Assembly (NCBI RefSeq): GCF_900116535.1 | Contig: NZ_FPAU01000002.1 | Location: 587,099-651,098 of the forward strand | Origin: Kosakonia arachidis | Lineage (GTDB): Bacteria; Pseudomonadota; Gammaproteobacteria; Enterobacterales; Enterobacteriaceae | Direction of reading: 5' to 3' | DNA length: 64,000 bases | Translations under genes and position numbers: made by a program | Notes under the pieces: generated by a model | The model's database searches: none | The model's input: the letters and a program-made list of their open reading frames with translations, nothing else | What the model was told of the DNA's origin: nothing | Shown: positions 30,657 to 41,643 of the stretch, in pieces | Layout: each line of letters starts with the position of its first letter | How positions within the stretch are numbered: position 1 is the stretch's first letter

Positions 30657-32144
30657 TTACGCTTCGTCACCAAACCAGCAAATATTACGTGCGGCCATGA
30701 TGAGCTCACCTGCTTTCTCGTCGGTTAACCCTTCGATATCACTCAGGTCATCCACGCCTTGCTCGGCGAGGTCTTCAAGCGTACAAACACCACGAGCAGC
30801 CAGTTTGAAAGCCAATGCACGATCCAGACCTTCCAGATTAAGCAGGTCATCAGCCGGCTCTTTATTGCCGCGACTCTCTTCCTGCGCCAATGCCAGAGTG
30901 GTCAGGGCATTTTTCGCACGATCGCGCAGGGCTTCAACGGTGCCTTCATCCAGACCGTCGATTTCCAGCAGCTCTTTAATTGGCACATAGGCCAGTTCTT
31001 CCAGCGTAGAGAAACCTTCTTCGACCAGGACGGTAGCGAAATCTTCGTCAATGCCCAGGTAACGGGTGAAGGTATCAATTGCCGCATGCGCTTCAGCCTG
31101 ATGCTTGGACTGCAGGTCCTCAACGGTCATAACGTTGAGTTCCCAGCCACTTAGCTGAGACGCAAGACGCACGTTCTGACCATTACGGCCGATAGCTTGC
31201 GCGAGGTTACCTGCCTCAACGGCGATGTCCATGGTGTGCTTGTCTTCATCCACAACGATAGAAGCGACATCTGCCGGCGCCATTGCGTTGATCACGAACT
31301 GAGCTGGGTTGTCGTCCCACAGCACGATATCAATACGCTCGCCACCCAACTCGGTAGAAACCGCCTGAACACGCGCACCACGCATACCAACGCAAGCGCC
31401 GACCGGATCGATACGCTTATCGTTGGTCTTCACTGCGATTTTGGCGCGAGAACCCGGGTCGCGGGCTGCAGCTTTAATCTCGATCACTTCTTCGCCAATT
31501 TCCGGCACTTCGATGCGGAACAATTCGATCAGCATTTCCGGCTTGGAACGCGTAACGAACAGTTGAGCACCGCGCGCTTCAGGACGCACAGCATACAGTA
31601 CGCCACGGATGCGGTCGCCTGGACGGAAGTTTTCACGCGGCAACATGTCTTCACGCAGGATCACTGCTTCAGCATTGCTACCGAGGTCAAGAGTGATGTT
31701 ATCGCGGTTAACTTTTTTCACCACCCCAGTGATGATTTCGCCTTCGTGTTCACGGAACTGATCAACCACCATCGCGCGCTCCGCTTCACGCACTTTCTGT
31801 ACGATAACCTGCTTCGCAGTTTGCGTGGTGATGCGGTCAAAGGTCACGGATTCAATCTGATCTTCGACGTAGTCGCCGACATTCAGACTTTCGTCTTCGT
31901 AACGCGCCGCTTCAAGCGTGATTTCACGCGTCGGTTGCGTTACCTCTTCGACAATCACCCAGCGACGAAAAGTATCGAAATCACCACTTTTACGATCGAT
32001 GCTTACGCGCACATCAATCTCTTGCTCATATTTTTTCTTGGTTGCTGTAGCTAAAGCACTTTCCAGCGCTTCAAAGATTTTTTCACGCGGAAGCGACTTT
32101 TCGTTAGAAACAGCTTCAACAACAGCCAAAATTTCTTTGTTCAT
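30657..32144 (-). CDS. nusA: Transcription termination/antitermination factor NusA
   Basis: NusA binds RNA polymerase and modulates pausing, termination and antitermination. The 495-residue protein has the N-terminal RNAP-binding domain, S1 (about 135-200), two KH domains (one carrying [10 protein letters not shown]) and two C-terminal acidic repeats ([16 protein letters not shown] and [16 protein letters not shown]). The length equals E. coli. It lies 28 bp after rimP in the metY-rimP-nusA-infB operon. Confidence 0.98.
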   Translation of the reverse strand: MNKEILAVVEAVSNEKSLPREKIFEALESALATATKKKYEQEIDVRVSIDRKSGDFDTFRRWVIVEEVTQPTREITLEAARYEDESLNVGDYVEDQIESVTFDRITTQTAKQVIVQKVREAERAMVVDQFREHEGEIITGVVKKVNRDNITLDLGSNAEAVILREDMLPRENFRPGDRIRGVLYAVRPEARGAQLFVTRSKPEMLIELFRIEVPEIGEEVIEIKAAARDPGSRAKIAVKTNDKRIDPVGACVGMRGARVQAVSTELGGERIDIVLWDDNPAQFVINAMAPADVASIVVDEDKHTMDIAVEAGNLAQAIGRNGQNVRLASQLSGWELNVMTVEDLQSKHQAEAHAAIDTFTRYLGIDEDFATVLVEEGFSTLEELAYVPIKELLEIDGLDEGTVEALRDRAKNALTTLALAQEESRGNKEPADDLLNLEGLDRALAFKLAARGVCTLEDLAEQGVDDLSDIEGLTDEKAGELIMAARNICWFGDEA

Positions 32145-32172
32145 TGGGGGCCTTTCACCTCAATCCAGACTG

Positions 32173-32625
32173 TTAAAAGTGGGGGACCAGGTTCGCTTTC
32201 TGAATATTACTCAACGCGAACACTTCATCTTTACCTTCGACCGTAACGGTGATCATCTCGCCATCGACATCTTTAATGATGCCCTGCCATTTACGGCGGT
32301 TCTGCACCGCCATACGCAGCACCAACGAGACTTCGTCGCCCTTAAAGCGCGCATAATGCTCAGCCGTAAACAACGGACGCTCAAGACCTGGTGAGGAAAC
32401 TTCCAGGTTGTAAGCAACGGTAATTGGATCTTCAACATCCAGTACCGCACTGACCTGGTGGCTGACATCAGCGCAATCTTCAACATTGATGCCATCTTCA
32501 CTATCAATATAGATGCGCAGCGTAGATGTGCGACCACGCACAAACTCGATACCGACCAGTTCATAGCCCAGTGCTTCAACCGGTGCCGTAATCATCTCTG
32601 TTAATTTTTGCTCTAATGTGGACAA
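32173..32625 (-). CDS. rimP: Ribosome maturation factor RimP
   Basis: RimP assists 30S subunit maturation. The protein of about 150 residues contains the two RimP domains, with the signature [10 protein letters not shown] and [14 protein letters not shown] near the end. The start is the TTG at 32625 (read as Met, then STLEQKL), preceded by a GGGGGTGG stretch, which reproduces the E. coli length. GTG at 32631 and TTG at 32637 are in-frame alternatives. Confidence 0.93.
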   Translation of the reverse strand: MSTLEQKLTEMITAPVEALGYELVGIEFVRGRTSTLRIYIDSEDGINVEDCADVSHQVSAVLDVEDPITVAYNLEVSSPGLERPLFTAEHYARFKGDEVSLVLRMAVQNRRKWQGIIKDVDGEMITVTVEGKDEVFALSNIQKANLVPHF

Positions 32626-32642
32626 GTCCACCCCCAAGACAT

Positions 32643-32662
32643 AAAAAAAGGGCGTATAGCCC
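32643..32662 (-). terminator. metY-rimP hairpin, proximal to rimP
   Basis: The short stem GGGC/GCCC with a five-base loop is followed by seven T on the minus strand. It lies 18 bases before the rimP start and is the second of two tandem terminator-like hairpins. Confidence 0.6.
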
Positions 32663-32684
32663 AGTTATTTCGTACTCAGATAAC

Positions 32685-32706
32685 AAAAAACCCCGATAAA
32701 TCGGGG
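32685..32706 (-). terminator. metY-rimP terminator
   Basis: The stem CCCCGA/TCGGGG with loop TAAA and a run of six T on the minus strand form a clear intrinsic terminator between metY and rimP. Partial read-through would be needed to express nusA and infB from the metY promoter. Confidence 0.85.
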
Positions 32707-32833
32707 CTTTAAATAACTGAACCCTATAGCCGCAACTGCGGCCTGGAGAACCTTCCGTGAGTATTTTTTTCAAATCCAGCTACGAAGGCGTCAAGTCTTC
32801 ATAGTATATTTGAAAAAAAACACTTAGGGAAAG

Positions 32834-32910
<77 letters not shown>

Positions 32911-33001
32911 CCTGAAACGTGGCAAATTCTACCCGATTGAGCGCGAATCTGCAAATAATGCTGGGATTTGGTACCGAAGACGGGACGTAAAATCGGTCTG
33001 C

Positions 33002-33031
33002 ATTATATTGATAAACATGACTATCTGTCAA
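33002..33031 (-). promoter_or_regulatory. metY operon promoter
   Basis: A full-consensus sigma-70 promoter reads on the minus strand: TTGACA (33031-33026), an 18-bp spacer, TATAAT (33007-33002). Transcription should begin near 32995, about 85 bp upstream of metY. Confidence 0.92.
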
Positions 33032-33166
33032 CTGCATGTTATGTACATCTGACAAACTGCCGACTATGCATTTTATTGCGGCAAATTAGGCCTACATAAA
33101 AGATATCTCAGGCCAATAATTATGATGAAAATTGCTCTCTTCTCTTCCGGTCATCGCCAAAAGATG

Positions 33167-33205
33167 ATTAAATGAAAACTCATTTATTTTGCATAACCAT
33201 TCACT
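33167..33205 (+). promoter_or_regulatory. Tandem ARG boxes upstream of argG
   Basis: Two cores, 33169-33182 and 33190-33203, each match the ArgR half-site pair TGAAT-N4-ATTCA at about 11 of 14 positions. They are offset by exactly 21 bp, the spacing of tandem 18-bp ARG boxes. This implies arginine-dependent repression of argG by ArgR. Confidence 0.78.
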
Positions 33206-33233
33206 GAAATTTTCAAAAATGAGTGGCAAATAG

Positions 33234-34634
<1,401 letters not shown>

Positions 34635-34661
34635 TCGCTGACGGATTAAAAAAACGGATTA

Positions 34662-34689
34662 AAAAAAGACGCCTGATGGCGTCTTTTTT
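34662..34689 (+). terminator. argG terminator
   Basis: The stem AGACGCC/GGCGTCT with loop TGAT is flanked by six A and six T on the plus strand. Confidence 0.92.
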
Positions 34690-34715
34690 AATGTCTACTT
34701 TTTCGGATACGGACG

Positions 34716-34745
34716 AAAAAAAAGACATCTTATGATGTCTTTTTT
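34716..34745 (-). terminator. secG-leuU terminator
   Basis: The stem GACATC/GATGTC with a four-base loop is flanked by A and T runs on both sides. It lies ten bases after the leuU 3' end and most likely ends the secG-leuU transcript; it can also act on the plus strand. Confidence 0.85.
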
Positions 34746-34754
34746 CTGGAATAT

Positions 34755-34841
34755 TGGTACCGAGGACGGGACTTGAACCCGTAAGCCCAATCGGGCACTA
34801 CCACCTCAAGGTAGCGTGTCTACCAATTCCACCACCTCGGC
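34755..34841 (-). tRNA. leuU: tRNA-Leu (GAG)
   Basis: This 87-nt type II tRNA with a long variable arm has its CCA end encoded. The 5' end is GCCGAGGTGGTGGAATTGG, the anticodon region reads CCTTGAGGT, and the T arm contains GGTTCAAGTCC. It lies 17 bp after secG on the same strand. Confidence 0.97.
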
Positions 34842-34858
34842 ACGACTTACTCAGTTAC

Positions 34859-35197
34859 TTAGTGCGGGATATCGCTGGTCGGCTGCGCCGGCGCTGCAGG
34901 CTGAGTTTGTTCACTCTTCGCCGGTGCGCTCAGATTTTCCCACTCGCTTCCTTTATTGGTTTTATTGCTGTTAACATTACCCAGCACAAGGCTGATGATA
35001 AAAAACAGGGTTGCCAGTATACCAGTCGTGCGAGTCATGAAGTTGCCAGAACCACTTGAACCGAACAACGTGCCAGACGCGCCAGCGCCAAAGGAGGCTC
35101 CCATATCAGCGCCTTTACCTTGTTGCAGCATAATCATGGCAACAAGCGCCAGAGCCACAATAAGGAAAACAACTAAAAGAGCTTCGTACATAATCAA
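34859..35197 (-). CDS. secG: Protein translocase subunit SecG
   Basis: SecG is the small auxiliary subunit of the SecYEG channel. The 112-residue protein has two transmembrane helices (about 2-22 and 55-73), the conserved MLQQGKGADMGASFGAGASGTLFG loop between them, and a Pro/Ala-rich cytoplasmic tail ending DIPH. E. coli SecG is 110 aa. It is followed by leuU. Confidence 0.97.
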   Translation of the reverse strand: MIMYEALLVVFLIVALALVAMIMLQQGKGADMGASFGAGASGTLFGSSGSGNFMTRTTGILATLFFIISLVLGNVNSNKTNKGSEWENLSAPAKSEQTQPAAPAQPTSDIPH

Positions 35198-35417
35198 CCT
35201 GTTCCTTGCGGTATTGCCGCAGCAAATGCTTCAACCAATAAAAGTGGGTCGTTTTTTGCTTTCCCACTGAAGCGGGTGTGAATACTAACCAAAGCGAATG
35301 ACCTTCGCAAGGGCAATTTCAGTGCATTTTATCAAGTGCGGAAAAAAACAGCAAAACTACGACTTCTGTTCCGTTAAAACGCAGCAATAGCCGCCTTTTT
35401 AAGCACTTATCACACTA

Positions 35418-36755
35418 TTATACGGCCTTCACCGCGTCGGCAATGCGATTTGCCAGCGCTGTCACCTGAGCTTCGTCTTCGCCTTCCACCATGACCCGAA
35501 TTAACGGCTCGGTCCCCGACTTACGCAATAGCACACGCCCACGGCTACCCAGAGTAGCTTCTACCTCAGCCATCGTCGTTTTTACATGCTCGTCTTCCAG
35601 GGGATCGCCCTTGCCAGCCGTAAAATGCACATTGACAAGCACCTGCGGGAACATCTTCATACCACTACATAAATCGTGCAGCGACATATGATTACGCACC
35701 ATTGCCGCCACAACCTGCAAACCCGCAACGATACCATCTCCGGTCGTCGTTTTATCCAGCAGGATCACATGGCCAGAGTTCTCTGCACCAATGCGCCAAC
35801 CTTTTTCTTGCATTTTTTCGAGGACATAGCGATCGCCTACTTTCGCGCGAGCAAAAGGAATGCCCAATTGCTTAAGCGCCAGTTCCAGACCCATATTGCT
35901 CATCAGCGTGCCAACAGCGCCGCCACGTAATTGCCCTTGACGCAAACCTTCACGCGCAATGATGTACATAATCTGGTCGCCATCCACTTTGGTACCTTCA
36001 TGATCCACCATGATCACGCGATCGCCATCGCCGTCAAAAGCGATACCAAGATCCGCCTTTTCTGCCAGGACACGTTGCTGCAATGCACTGACATCCGTTG
36101 CACCGCATTTTTCATTGATATTTACACCGTCAGGCTCACAACCCATGGTGATGACCTTCGCACCCAACTCGCGGAACACATTCGGTGCGATGTGGTAAGT
36201 TGCCCCGTTAGCGCAATCAACTACGATTTTTAGCTCGTTCAGGCTCAGTTCATTGGGGAATGTGGCTTTGCAGAATTCAATATAACGTCCGGCAGCATCA
36301 ACAATGCGGCTTGCTTTACCCAGCTCAGCGGAATCGACGCAGGTCAGTTCTTTCTCCATTTCCGCTTCAATCGCCTCTTCAACCGCATCAGGCAGTTTAG
36401 TGCCATCAATTGAGAAGAACTTGATGCCATTGTCATAAAATGGGTTATGCGATGCGGAAATAACAATCCCCGCTTCAGCACGGAAAGTGCGGGTCAGATA
36501 GGCAACAGCCGGTGTCGGCATCGGACCAGTAAAAGAGGCGGACAATCCAGCAGCCGCAAGCCCGGCTTCAAGAGCGGATTCCAGCATATAACCGGAAATA
36601 CGGGTGTCCTTACCAATAATAATTTTCCGTGAACCGTGGCGTGCCAGTACTTTTCCCGCGGCCCAACCCAGCTTGAGAACAAAATCCGGGGTGATAGGTG
36701 CGTCACCGACTCGGCCACGAATGCCATCAGTGCCAAAATATTTACGATTACTCAT
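35418..36755 (-). CDS. glmM: Phosphoglucosamine mutase
   Basis: GlmM converts glucosamine-6-phosphate to glucosamine-1-phosphate for UDP-GlcNAc, feeding peptidoglycan and LPS. The 445-residue protein has the phosphoserine Ser102 in ISASHNP and the metal-binding loop DGDGDR. The start ATG at 36755 overlaps the folP stop by 8 bp, so the pair is cotranscribed. A longer in-frame start at 36791 lies inside folP and is rejected. Confidence 0.98.
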   Translation of the reverse strand: MSNRKYFGTDGIRGRVGDAPITPDFVLKLGWAAGKVLARHGSRKIIIGKDTRISGYMLESALEAGLAAAGLSASFTGPMPTPAVAYLTRTFRAEAGIVISASHNPFYDNGIKFFSIDGTKLPDAVEEAIEAEMEKELTCVDSAELGKASRIVDAAGRYIEFCKATFPNELSLNELKIVVDCANGATYHIAPNVFRELGAKVITMGCEPDGVNINEKCGATDVSALQQRVLAEKADLGIAFDGDGDRVIMVDHEGTKVDGDQIMYIIAREGLRQGQLRGGAVGTLMSNMGLELALKQLGIPFARAKVGDRYVLEKMQEKGWRIGAENSGHVILLDKTTTGDGIVAGLQVVAAMVRNHMSLHDLCSGMKMFPQVLVNVHFTAGKGDPLEDEHVKTTMAEVEATLGSRGRVLLRKSGTEPLIRVMVEGEDEAQVTALANRIADAVKAV

Positions 36756-37596
36756 AGCGTTTGTTTTCCTTCGCTGACAGCGTGGCTTCAACCACCCGCA
36801 TAGCTTCTACCGTTTCTTTTACATCGTGAACACGAATAATCTGCGCCCCCTGCATTGCCGCAATCACCGCACACGCAAGGCTCCCACTCAAACGCTCAGA
36901 AGGGCCGACATTGAGCAGTTGTCCGACCATAGATTTACGTGACATTCCAACCAGCAGCGGCAACCCAAAGTGATGAAATTCCGCCAGGTGGGCAAGCAGT
37001 GCATAATTGTGCGAGAGATTCTTACCGAAACCGAACCCCGGGTCGAGTATCAATTTCTCTCTTGCGATACCGGCCTTTTCACAACGGGTAATATGTTCGG
37101 CAAAGAAGCGATTTACATCAACAAACACATCCTCATACTTCGGCGCTTCTTGCATTGTTTTGGGTTGTCCCTGCATATGCATCAGGCACACCGGTAAACC
37201 GGTCGTAGCGGCAGCATCCATCGCACCCGGTTCCGTCAACGAGCGGATATCATTAATAATATGTGCTCCTGCACGAGCGGATTCTAGAATGACTTCGGGC
37301 TTCGACGTATCGACTGAGATCCAGACCTCAAAACGCCGGGCTATCGCCTCAACCACCGGGACCACTCGCTCCAGTTCCTCTTCCACACTGACTTCCGCTG
37401 CGCCCGGCCTTGTGGACTCACCGCCAACATCCACAATTGTCGCCCCGGCGTTGATCATCAAATTGGCATGTTTGACTGCCTCAACTAACGTATTGTGCGT
37501 GCCACCATCGGAAAATGAATCCGGCGTAACGTTGAGGATTCCCATCACGTGCGGATGGGAAAGATCGAGTATGGTGCCCTGGGCGTCGAGTTTCAT
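36748..37596 (-). CDS. folP: Dihydropteroate synthase
   Basis: FolP condenses 6-hydroxymethyl-dihydropterin diphosphate with p-aminobenzoate in folate synthesis and is the sulfonamide target. The 282-residue TIM-barrel protein shows [14 protein letters not shown] (19-32), GGESTRPGA and [10 protein letters not shown]. The length equals E. coli. It follows ftsH on the same strand after a terminator and overlaps glmM downstream. Confidence 0.97.
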   Translation of the reverse strand: MKLDAQGTILDLSHPHVMGILNVTPDSFSDGGTHNTLVEAVKHANLMINAGATIVDVGGESTRPGAAEVSVEEELERVVPVVEAIARRFEVWISVDTSKPEVILESARAGAHIINDIRSLTEPGAMDAAATTGLPVCLMHMQGQPKTMQEAPKYEDVFVDVNRFFAEHITRCEKAGIAREKLILDPGFGFGKNLSHNYALLAHLAEFHHFGLPLLVGMSRKSMVGQLLNVGPSERLSGSLACAVIAAMQGAQIIRVHDVKETVEAMRVVEATLSAKENKRYE

Positions 37597-37636
37597 GACT
37601 TAAAGTTCCTGCATTGTTGCGGTTAATACAATAAAG

Positions 37637-37664
37637 AAAACCCCGGAGCATGCCCCAGGGTTTT
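37637..37664 (-). terminator. ftsH terminator
   Basis: The stem AACCCTGG/CCGGGGTT (one G-T pair) is followed by a short T run on the minus strand, between ftsH and folP. Confidence 0.75.
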
Positions 37665-37694
37665 TTAGTTAGAACAGGTTCAGCAACAGATAAC

Positions 37695-39626
37695 TTATTT
37701 GTCGCCCAGTTGCTCAGACATGGTGTTTCCTGGGTTCGGCGTACCCGGTTCATCAACCGGACGCGGCGCACGCGGAGTACCGTTGTTGTCAGAGTTGTTC
37801 GCGCCAGGATCTTCCCAACCTGCCGGCGGACGTACTTCGCGGCGCGCCATCAGGTCATCAATCTGCGGAGCATCGATGGTCTCATATTTCATCAGAGCAT
37901 CCTTCATTGCATGCAGAATATCCATGTTATCGTTCAGGATCTGACGTGCACGATCGTAATTACGCTCGATCAAAGCTTTCACTTCCTGGTCAATAATACG
38001 CGCGGTCTCATCAGACATATGTTTCGCTTTCGCCACAGAACGGCCAAGGAAAACCTCGCCCTCTTCTTCGGCGTAGAGCAACGGACCGAGTTTGTCAGAG
38101 AAGCCCCACTGGGTAACCATGTTACGCGCCAGATTGGTCGCAACTTTAATATCGTTGGACGCACCGGTAGAAACATGTTCGACACCGTAGATAATCTCTT
38201 CCGCAAGTCGACCACCGTACAGCGTGGAGATCTGGCTTTCCAGTTTCTGACGGCTGGCGCTAATAGCATCACCTTCCGGCAGGAAGAACGTCACACCCAA
38301 TGCACGACCGCGCGGAATAATCGTCACTTTATGCACCGGATCATGTTCCGGCACCAGACGGCCAATAATTGCATGACCTGCTTCGTGGAAGGCCGTGGAC
38401 TCTTTCTGCGCTTCCGTCATCACCATGGAACGGCGTTCCGCACCCATCATGATTTTGTCTTTCGCTTTTTCGAACTCGACCATCGAAACCACGCGTTTGT
38501 TACCGCGAGCGGCAAACAGTGCAGCTTCATTGACTAAGTTCGCCAGATCGGCACCGGAGAAGCCCGGCGTACCGCGCGCGATAATCGCGGCATCGACATC
38601 CGGCGAAAGTGGTACGCGACGCATATGCACTTTCAGGATCTGCTCACGACCGCGAACATCCGGCAAACCAACCACAACCTGGCGGTCAAAACGACCAGGA
38701 CGCAGCAACGCAGGGTCGAGTACGTCAGGACGGTTCGTTGCAGCGATAACGATAATACCTTCGTTACCTTCGAAGCCGTCCATCTCAACCAGCATCTGGT
38801 TCAACGTTTGTTCGCGTTCATCGTGACCGCCACCAAGGCCAGCGCCACGCTGGCGCCCAACGGCGTCAATTTCATCAATGAAGATAATACACGGTGCCGC
38901 TTTCTTGGCCTGCTCGAACATGTCGCGCACACGAGAAGCACCAACGCCCACAAACATTTCAACGAAGTCAGAACCGGAAATCGTGAAGAATGGAACCTTC
39001 GCTTCCCCCGCAATCGCTTTCGCCAGCAGCGTTTTACCGGTACCCGGGGGACCGACCATCAACACGCCTTTGGGGATCTTACCGCCCAGCTTCTGGAAGC
39101 GGCTCGGTTCACGCAGATATTCGACCAGTTCGGCAACCTCTTCTTTCGCTTCGTCGCAACCAGCAACGTCAGCGAAAGTAGTTTTGATCTGATCTTCAGT
39201 CAGCATGCGCGCTTTACTCTTACCGAACGACATGGCACCTTTGCCACCGCCGCCCTGCATCTGTCGCATAAAGAAAATCCAGACACCAATCAGCAACAGC
39301 ATCGGGAACCAGGAAATGAAGATATTTGCCAGCAGGCTCGGCTCTTCAGGCGGCTCACCAACGACCTTGACGTTTTTCGTCAGCAGGTTATCAAGTAGTT
39401 TCGGATCGTTGACCGGGATGTAAGTCGTGTAACGGTTACTATCTTTCTTGGTAACGTTGATCTCACGTCCGTTGATACGCGCTTCGCGAACCTGGTCCTG
39501 GTTGACCTCTTGCAGGAAGGTAGAATAATCCACCTTACGGCTATTAGACTCGCTGGGCCCAAAGCTCTGGAATACTGACATCAGCACAACGGCAATGACC
39601 AGCCAGAGTATTAGGTTTTTCGCCAT
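37695..39626 (-). CDS. ftsH: ATP-dependent zinc metalloprotease FtsH
   Basis: FtsH is the essential membrane-bound AAA+ protease that degrades LpxC, sigma-32 and misassembled membrane proteins. It has two transmembrane helices (about 5-25 and 96-115), Walker A GPPGTGKT near 192-199, the SRH region [15 protein letters not shown] and the zinc motif HEAGH near 414-418. I used the ATG at 39626 (643 aa; E. coli 644). A TTG three codons upstream (39635) has better spacing from the GAGG site and may be the true start. It lies 102 bp after rlmE. Confidence 0.97.
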   Translation of the reverse strand: MAKNLILWLVIAVVLMSVFQSFGPSESNSRKVDYSTFLQEVNQDQVREARINGREINVTKKDSNRYTTYIPVNDPKLLDNLLTKNVKVVGEPPEEPSLLANIFISWFPMLLLIGVWIFFMRQMQGGGGKGAMSFGKSKARMLTEDQIKTTFADVAGCDEAKEEVAELVEYLREPSRFQKLGGKIPKGVLMVGPPGTGKTLLAKAIAGEAKVPFFTISGSDFVEMFVGVGASRVRDMFEQAKKAAPCIIFIDEIDAVGRQRGAGLGGGHDEREQTLNQMLVEMDGFEGNEGIIVIAATNRPDVLDPALLRPGRFDRQVVVGLPDVRGREQILKVHMRRVPLSPDVDAAIIARGTPGFSGADLANLVNEAALFAARGNKRVVSMVEFEKAKDKIMMGAERRSMVMTEAQKESTAFHEAGHAIIGRLVPEHDPVHKVTIIPRGRALGVTFFLPEGDAISASRQKLESQISTLYGGRLAEEIIYGVEHVSTGASNDIKVATNLARNMVTQWGFSDKLGPLLYAEEEGEVFLGRSVAKAKHMSDETARIIDQEVKALIERNYDRARQILNDNMDILHAMKDALMKYETIDAPQIDDLMARREVRPPAGWEDPGANNSDNNGTPRAPRPVDEPGTPNPGNTMSEQLGDK

Positions 39627-39728
39627 GTCACTCAAGGGATTAACCTCATATTACAACTGTGTTAAAAACAGCGTCAGGATACAACATATCCAGTTTCTTT
39701 CAAACCAAAGGCCGAAATCAACGGGGTA

Positions 39729-40355
39729 TCATTTTCGCCCGGTCGCTACAATATACACTTCGCGTGAACGCGCACGAGAAGAGTCCGGTTTACGCACTTT
39801 TACCTTCGTAAACATGGAACGAATTTCCGTGAGATATTCATCGAAACCTTCGCCCTGAAACACCTTTACTAAAAAACTTCCGCCTGGTGCCAGCACATCG
39901 CGGCACATATCCAGCGCCAACTCAACCAGATACATTGAGCGAGGGATATCAACCGCTGGCGTTCCGCTCATGTTTGGCGCCATATCAGACATCACAACCT
40001 GGACTTTACTATCACCGACACGTTCCAGTAATGCTTTCAGGACTAATTCATCACGAAAATCGCCCTGAAGGAAGTCCACACCAACGATTGGATCCATCGG
40101 TAAAAGATCGCAAGCGATAATGCGGCCATTGCCGCCAATCTGAGTGACCGCATATTGCGACCATCCACCCGGCGCCGCACCGAGATCAACAACTGTCATC
40201 CCCGGCTTAAAAAGGTTGTCACTTTGCTGTATTTCATCAAGTTTAAACCAGGCACGGGAACGCAACCCTTTTTTCTGCGCCTGTTGAACATATTTATCGC
40301 TAAAGTGTTCCTGAAGCCAGCGGCTCGAGCTGGCAGAACGCTTTTTACCTGTCAT
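39729..40355 (-). CDS. rlmE: 23S rRNA (uridine-2552 2'-O)-methyltransferase
   Basis: RlmE (FtsJ, RrmJ) methylates the ribose of U2552 in the 50S A-loop and is a heat-shock protein. The catalytic tetrad Lys38, Asp83, Asp124 and Lys164 is complete, and [13 protein letters not shown] is the SAM motif. It has 208 residues, one fewer than E. coli. It is divergent from yhbY, and a sigma-32-like promoter lies upstream, shared with ftsH. Confidence 0.97.
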   Translation of the reverse strand: MTGKKRSASSSRWLQEHFSDKYVQQAQKKGLRSRAWFKLDEIQQSDNLFKPGMTVVDLGAAPGGWSQYAVTQIGGNGRIIACDLLPMDPIVGVDFLQGDFRDELVLKALLERVGDSKVQVVMSDMAPNMSGTPAVDIPRSMYLVELALDMCRDVLAPGGSFLVKVFQGEGFDEYLTEIRSMFTKVKVRKPDSSRARSREVYIVATGRK

Positions 40356-40422
40356 TTAACTTTCCATCCGGGTTCATCGTCGACATCGATAAATTTCGAC
40401 GCACAATTTGGCGATACACAGG

Positions 40423-40450
40423 AGATGGCGGTAGAATGACCCGTTTTCAA
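40423..40450 (-). promoter_or_regulatory. Sigma-32-like heat-shock promoter of rlmE-ftsH
   Basis: On the minus strand TTGAAA (40450-40445) is followed after 14 bp by CGCCATCT (40430-40423). This fits the sigma-32 pattern CTTGAAA-N13/15-CCCCATNT. Heat-shock control of ftsJ-ftsH is established in E. coli. Confidence 0.75.
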
Positions 40451-40473
40451 TCCCAACGTAAGCAAAATATACG

Positions 40474-40767
40474 ATGAATCTGAGTACTAAACAAAAACAG
40501 CACCTTAAAGGTCTGGCACATCCGCTCAAGCCGGTAGTTATGCTTGGCAATAATGGTTTGACCGAAGGGGTGCTGGCCGAGATTGAACAAGCGTTAGAGC
40601 ACCATGAACTTATCAAGGTGAAGATCGCCTCTGAAGACAGAGAAACTAAGTCCTTGATTGTGGAAGCTATCGTTCGCGAAACCGGTGCCTGCAACGTACA
40701 GGTCATCGGTAAAACGCTGGTGCTTTATCGCCCAACCGCGGAGCGTAAAATTTCGCTGCCACGCTAA
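40474..40767 (+). CDS. yhbY: CRM-domain ribosome-associated protein
   Basis: YhbY is a 97-residue single CRM (KH-like) RNA-binding protein associated with pre-50S particles. The CRM signature is the LGNNGLTEGV loop, preceded by LKGLAHPLKPVVM. The length matches E. coli. It is divergent from rlmE with 118 bp between the starts, and followed by a terminator facing greA. Confidence 0.95.
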   Translation: MNLSTKQKQHLKGLAHPLKPVVMLGNNGLTEGVLAEIEQALEHHELIKVKIASEDRETKSLIVEAIVRETGACNVQVIGKTLVLYRPTAERKISLPR

Positions 40768-40853
40768 GGATATCCTGAATTGAACACAAAAGCTGTGTAA
40801 AACGAGGGTTTTTCGCCAGCAGACGAGCAAAATGCCACGCTCCTGGTATTGAT

Positions 40854-40877
40854 AAAAGGCCGCAATGCGGCCTTTTT
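40854..40877. terminator. Terminator between yhbY and greA
   Basis: The perfect stem AAAAGGCCGC/GCGGCCTTTT with a three-base loop is followed by T on both strands. It serves the convergent yhbY and greA. Confidence 0.9.
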
Positions 40878-40919
40878 CCTTTCTTTACAATAGATCGACA
40901 GACGTGACCTGTATTGTCA

Positions 40920-41396
40920 TCACAAATATTCTACTTTGATGATTTCGTATTCAACTTCGCCGCCCGGTGTGCGGATCACCACAACATCATCCTGCTCTTT
41001 ACCTACCAAACCACGCGCGATCGGTGAATTTACAGAAATAAGGTTCTGTTTAAAGTCAGCTTCGTCGTCACCAACAATGCGGTAAGTCTGTTCTTCGTCG
41101 TTATCAAGATTCAAAACGGTAACCGTTGCGCCAAAAATGACGCGCCCGTTTTTCGGCATTTTCGTGATATCGATAACCTGCGCATTGGAGAGCTTCGCTT
41201 CAATGTCTTTGATTCGGCCTTCGCAAAAACCCTGCTGTTCTCGCGCAGCATGGTATTCAGCGTTCTCTTTTAGATCGCCATGCTCGCGGGCTTCCGCAAT
41301 AGCGGCGATGATTTCAGGGCGGCGAACGGATTTCAGAAACTCCAGCTCTTCGCGCAGTTTTTCTGCACCACGTAAGGTCATCGGAATAGCTTGCAT
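40920..41396 (-). CDS. greA: Transcription elongation factor GreA
   Basis: GreA stimulates transcript cleavage by backtracked RNA polymerase. The 158-residue protein has an N-terminal antiparallel coiled coil (about 1-75) whose tip carries acidic residues, followed by an FKBP-like C-terminal domain ([22 protein letters not shown]). The leader upstream carries a sigma-E-like promoter and an attenuator-like hairpin. Confidence 0.97.
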   Translation of the reverse strand: MQAIPMTLRGAEKLREELEFLKSVRRPEIIAAIAEAREHGDLKENAEYHAAREQQGFCEGRIKDIEAKLSNAQVIDITKMPKNGRVIFGATVTVLNLDNDEEQTYRIVGDDEADFKQNLISVNSPIARGLVGKEQDDVVVIRTPGGEVEYEIIKVEYL

Positions 41397-41488
41397 TTGT
41401 TATACCTCTTAAACATTCCTGTAAGGAGCGTTAGCCCGCCCCGTCTGCTCTGTCTCTCCGCTTACAGCGTTTCTCGCCGGGCAAGAGC

Positions 41489-41521
41489 AAAAGAAAACTG
41501 GCCCGGGGACAAAGCCCCAGG
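41489..41521 (-). ncRNA. greA leader attenuator (GraL-like)
   Basis: In the greA leader a 7-bp stem (CCTGGGG with CCCCGGG, one G-T pair) is followed on the minus strand by CCAGTTTTCTTTTG. In E. coli early termination in the greA leader yields the small RNAs called GraL. Position and form agree, but expression is inferred. Confidence 0.55.
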
Positions 41522-41539
41522 TCAGCTACAATTTTTCAA

Positions 41540-41567
41540 TTTGATACGTATTTTACCCGGAAGTTCA
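41540..41567 (-). promoter_or_regulatory. Sigma-E-like promoter of greA
   Basis: On the minus strand TGAACTT (41567-41561), a 16-bp spacer and TCAAA (41544-41540) fit the sigma-E pattern GGAACTT-N15/16-TCAAA. E. coli greA has a sigma-E-dependent promoter besides a sigma-70 one. Confidence 0.7.
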
Positions 41568-41643
41568 CTATGGGTCATCGTTTACTTTCCGGGGTGTTGC
41601 GCCGTAGTATGACGGCTTGTTTCCTGGTTGTTAGCGCGAGATT

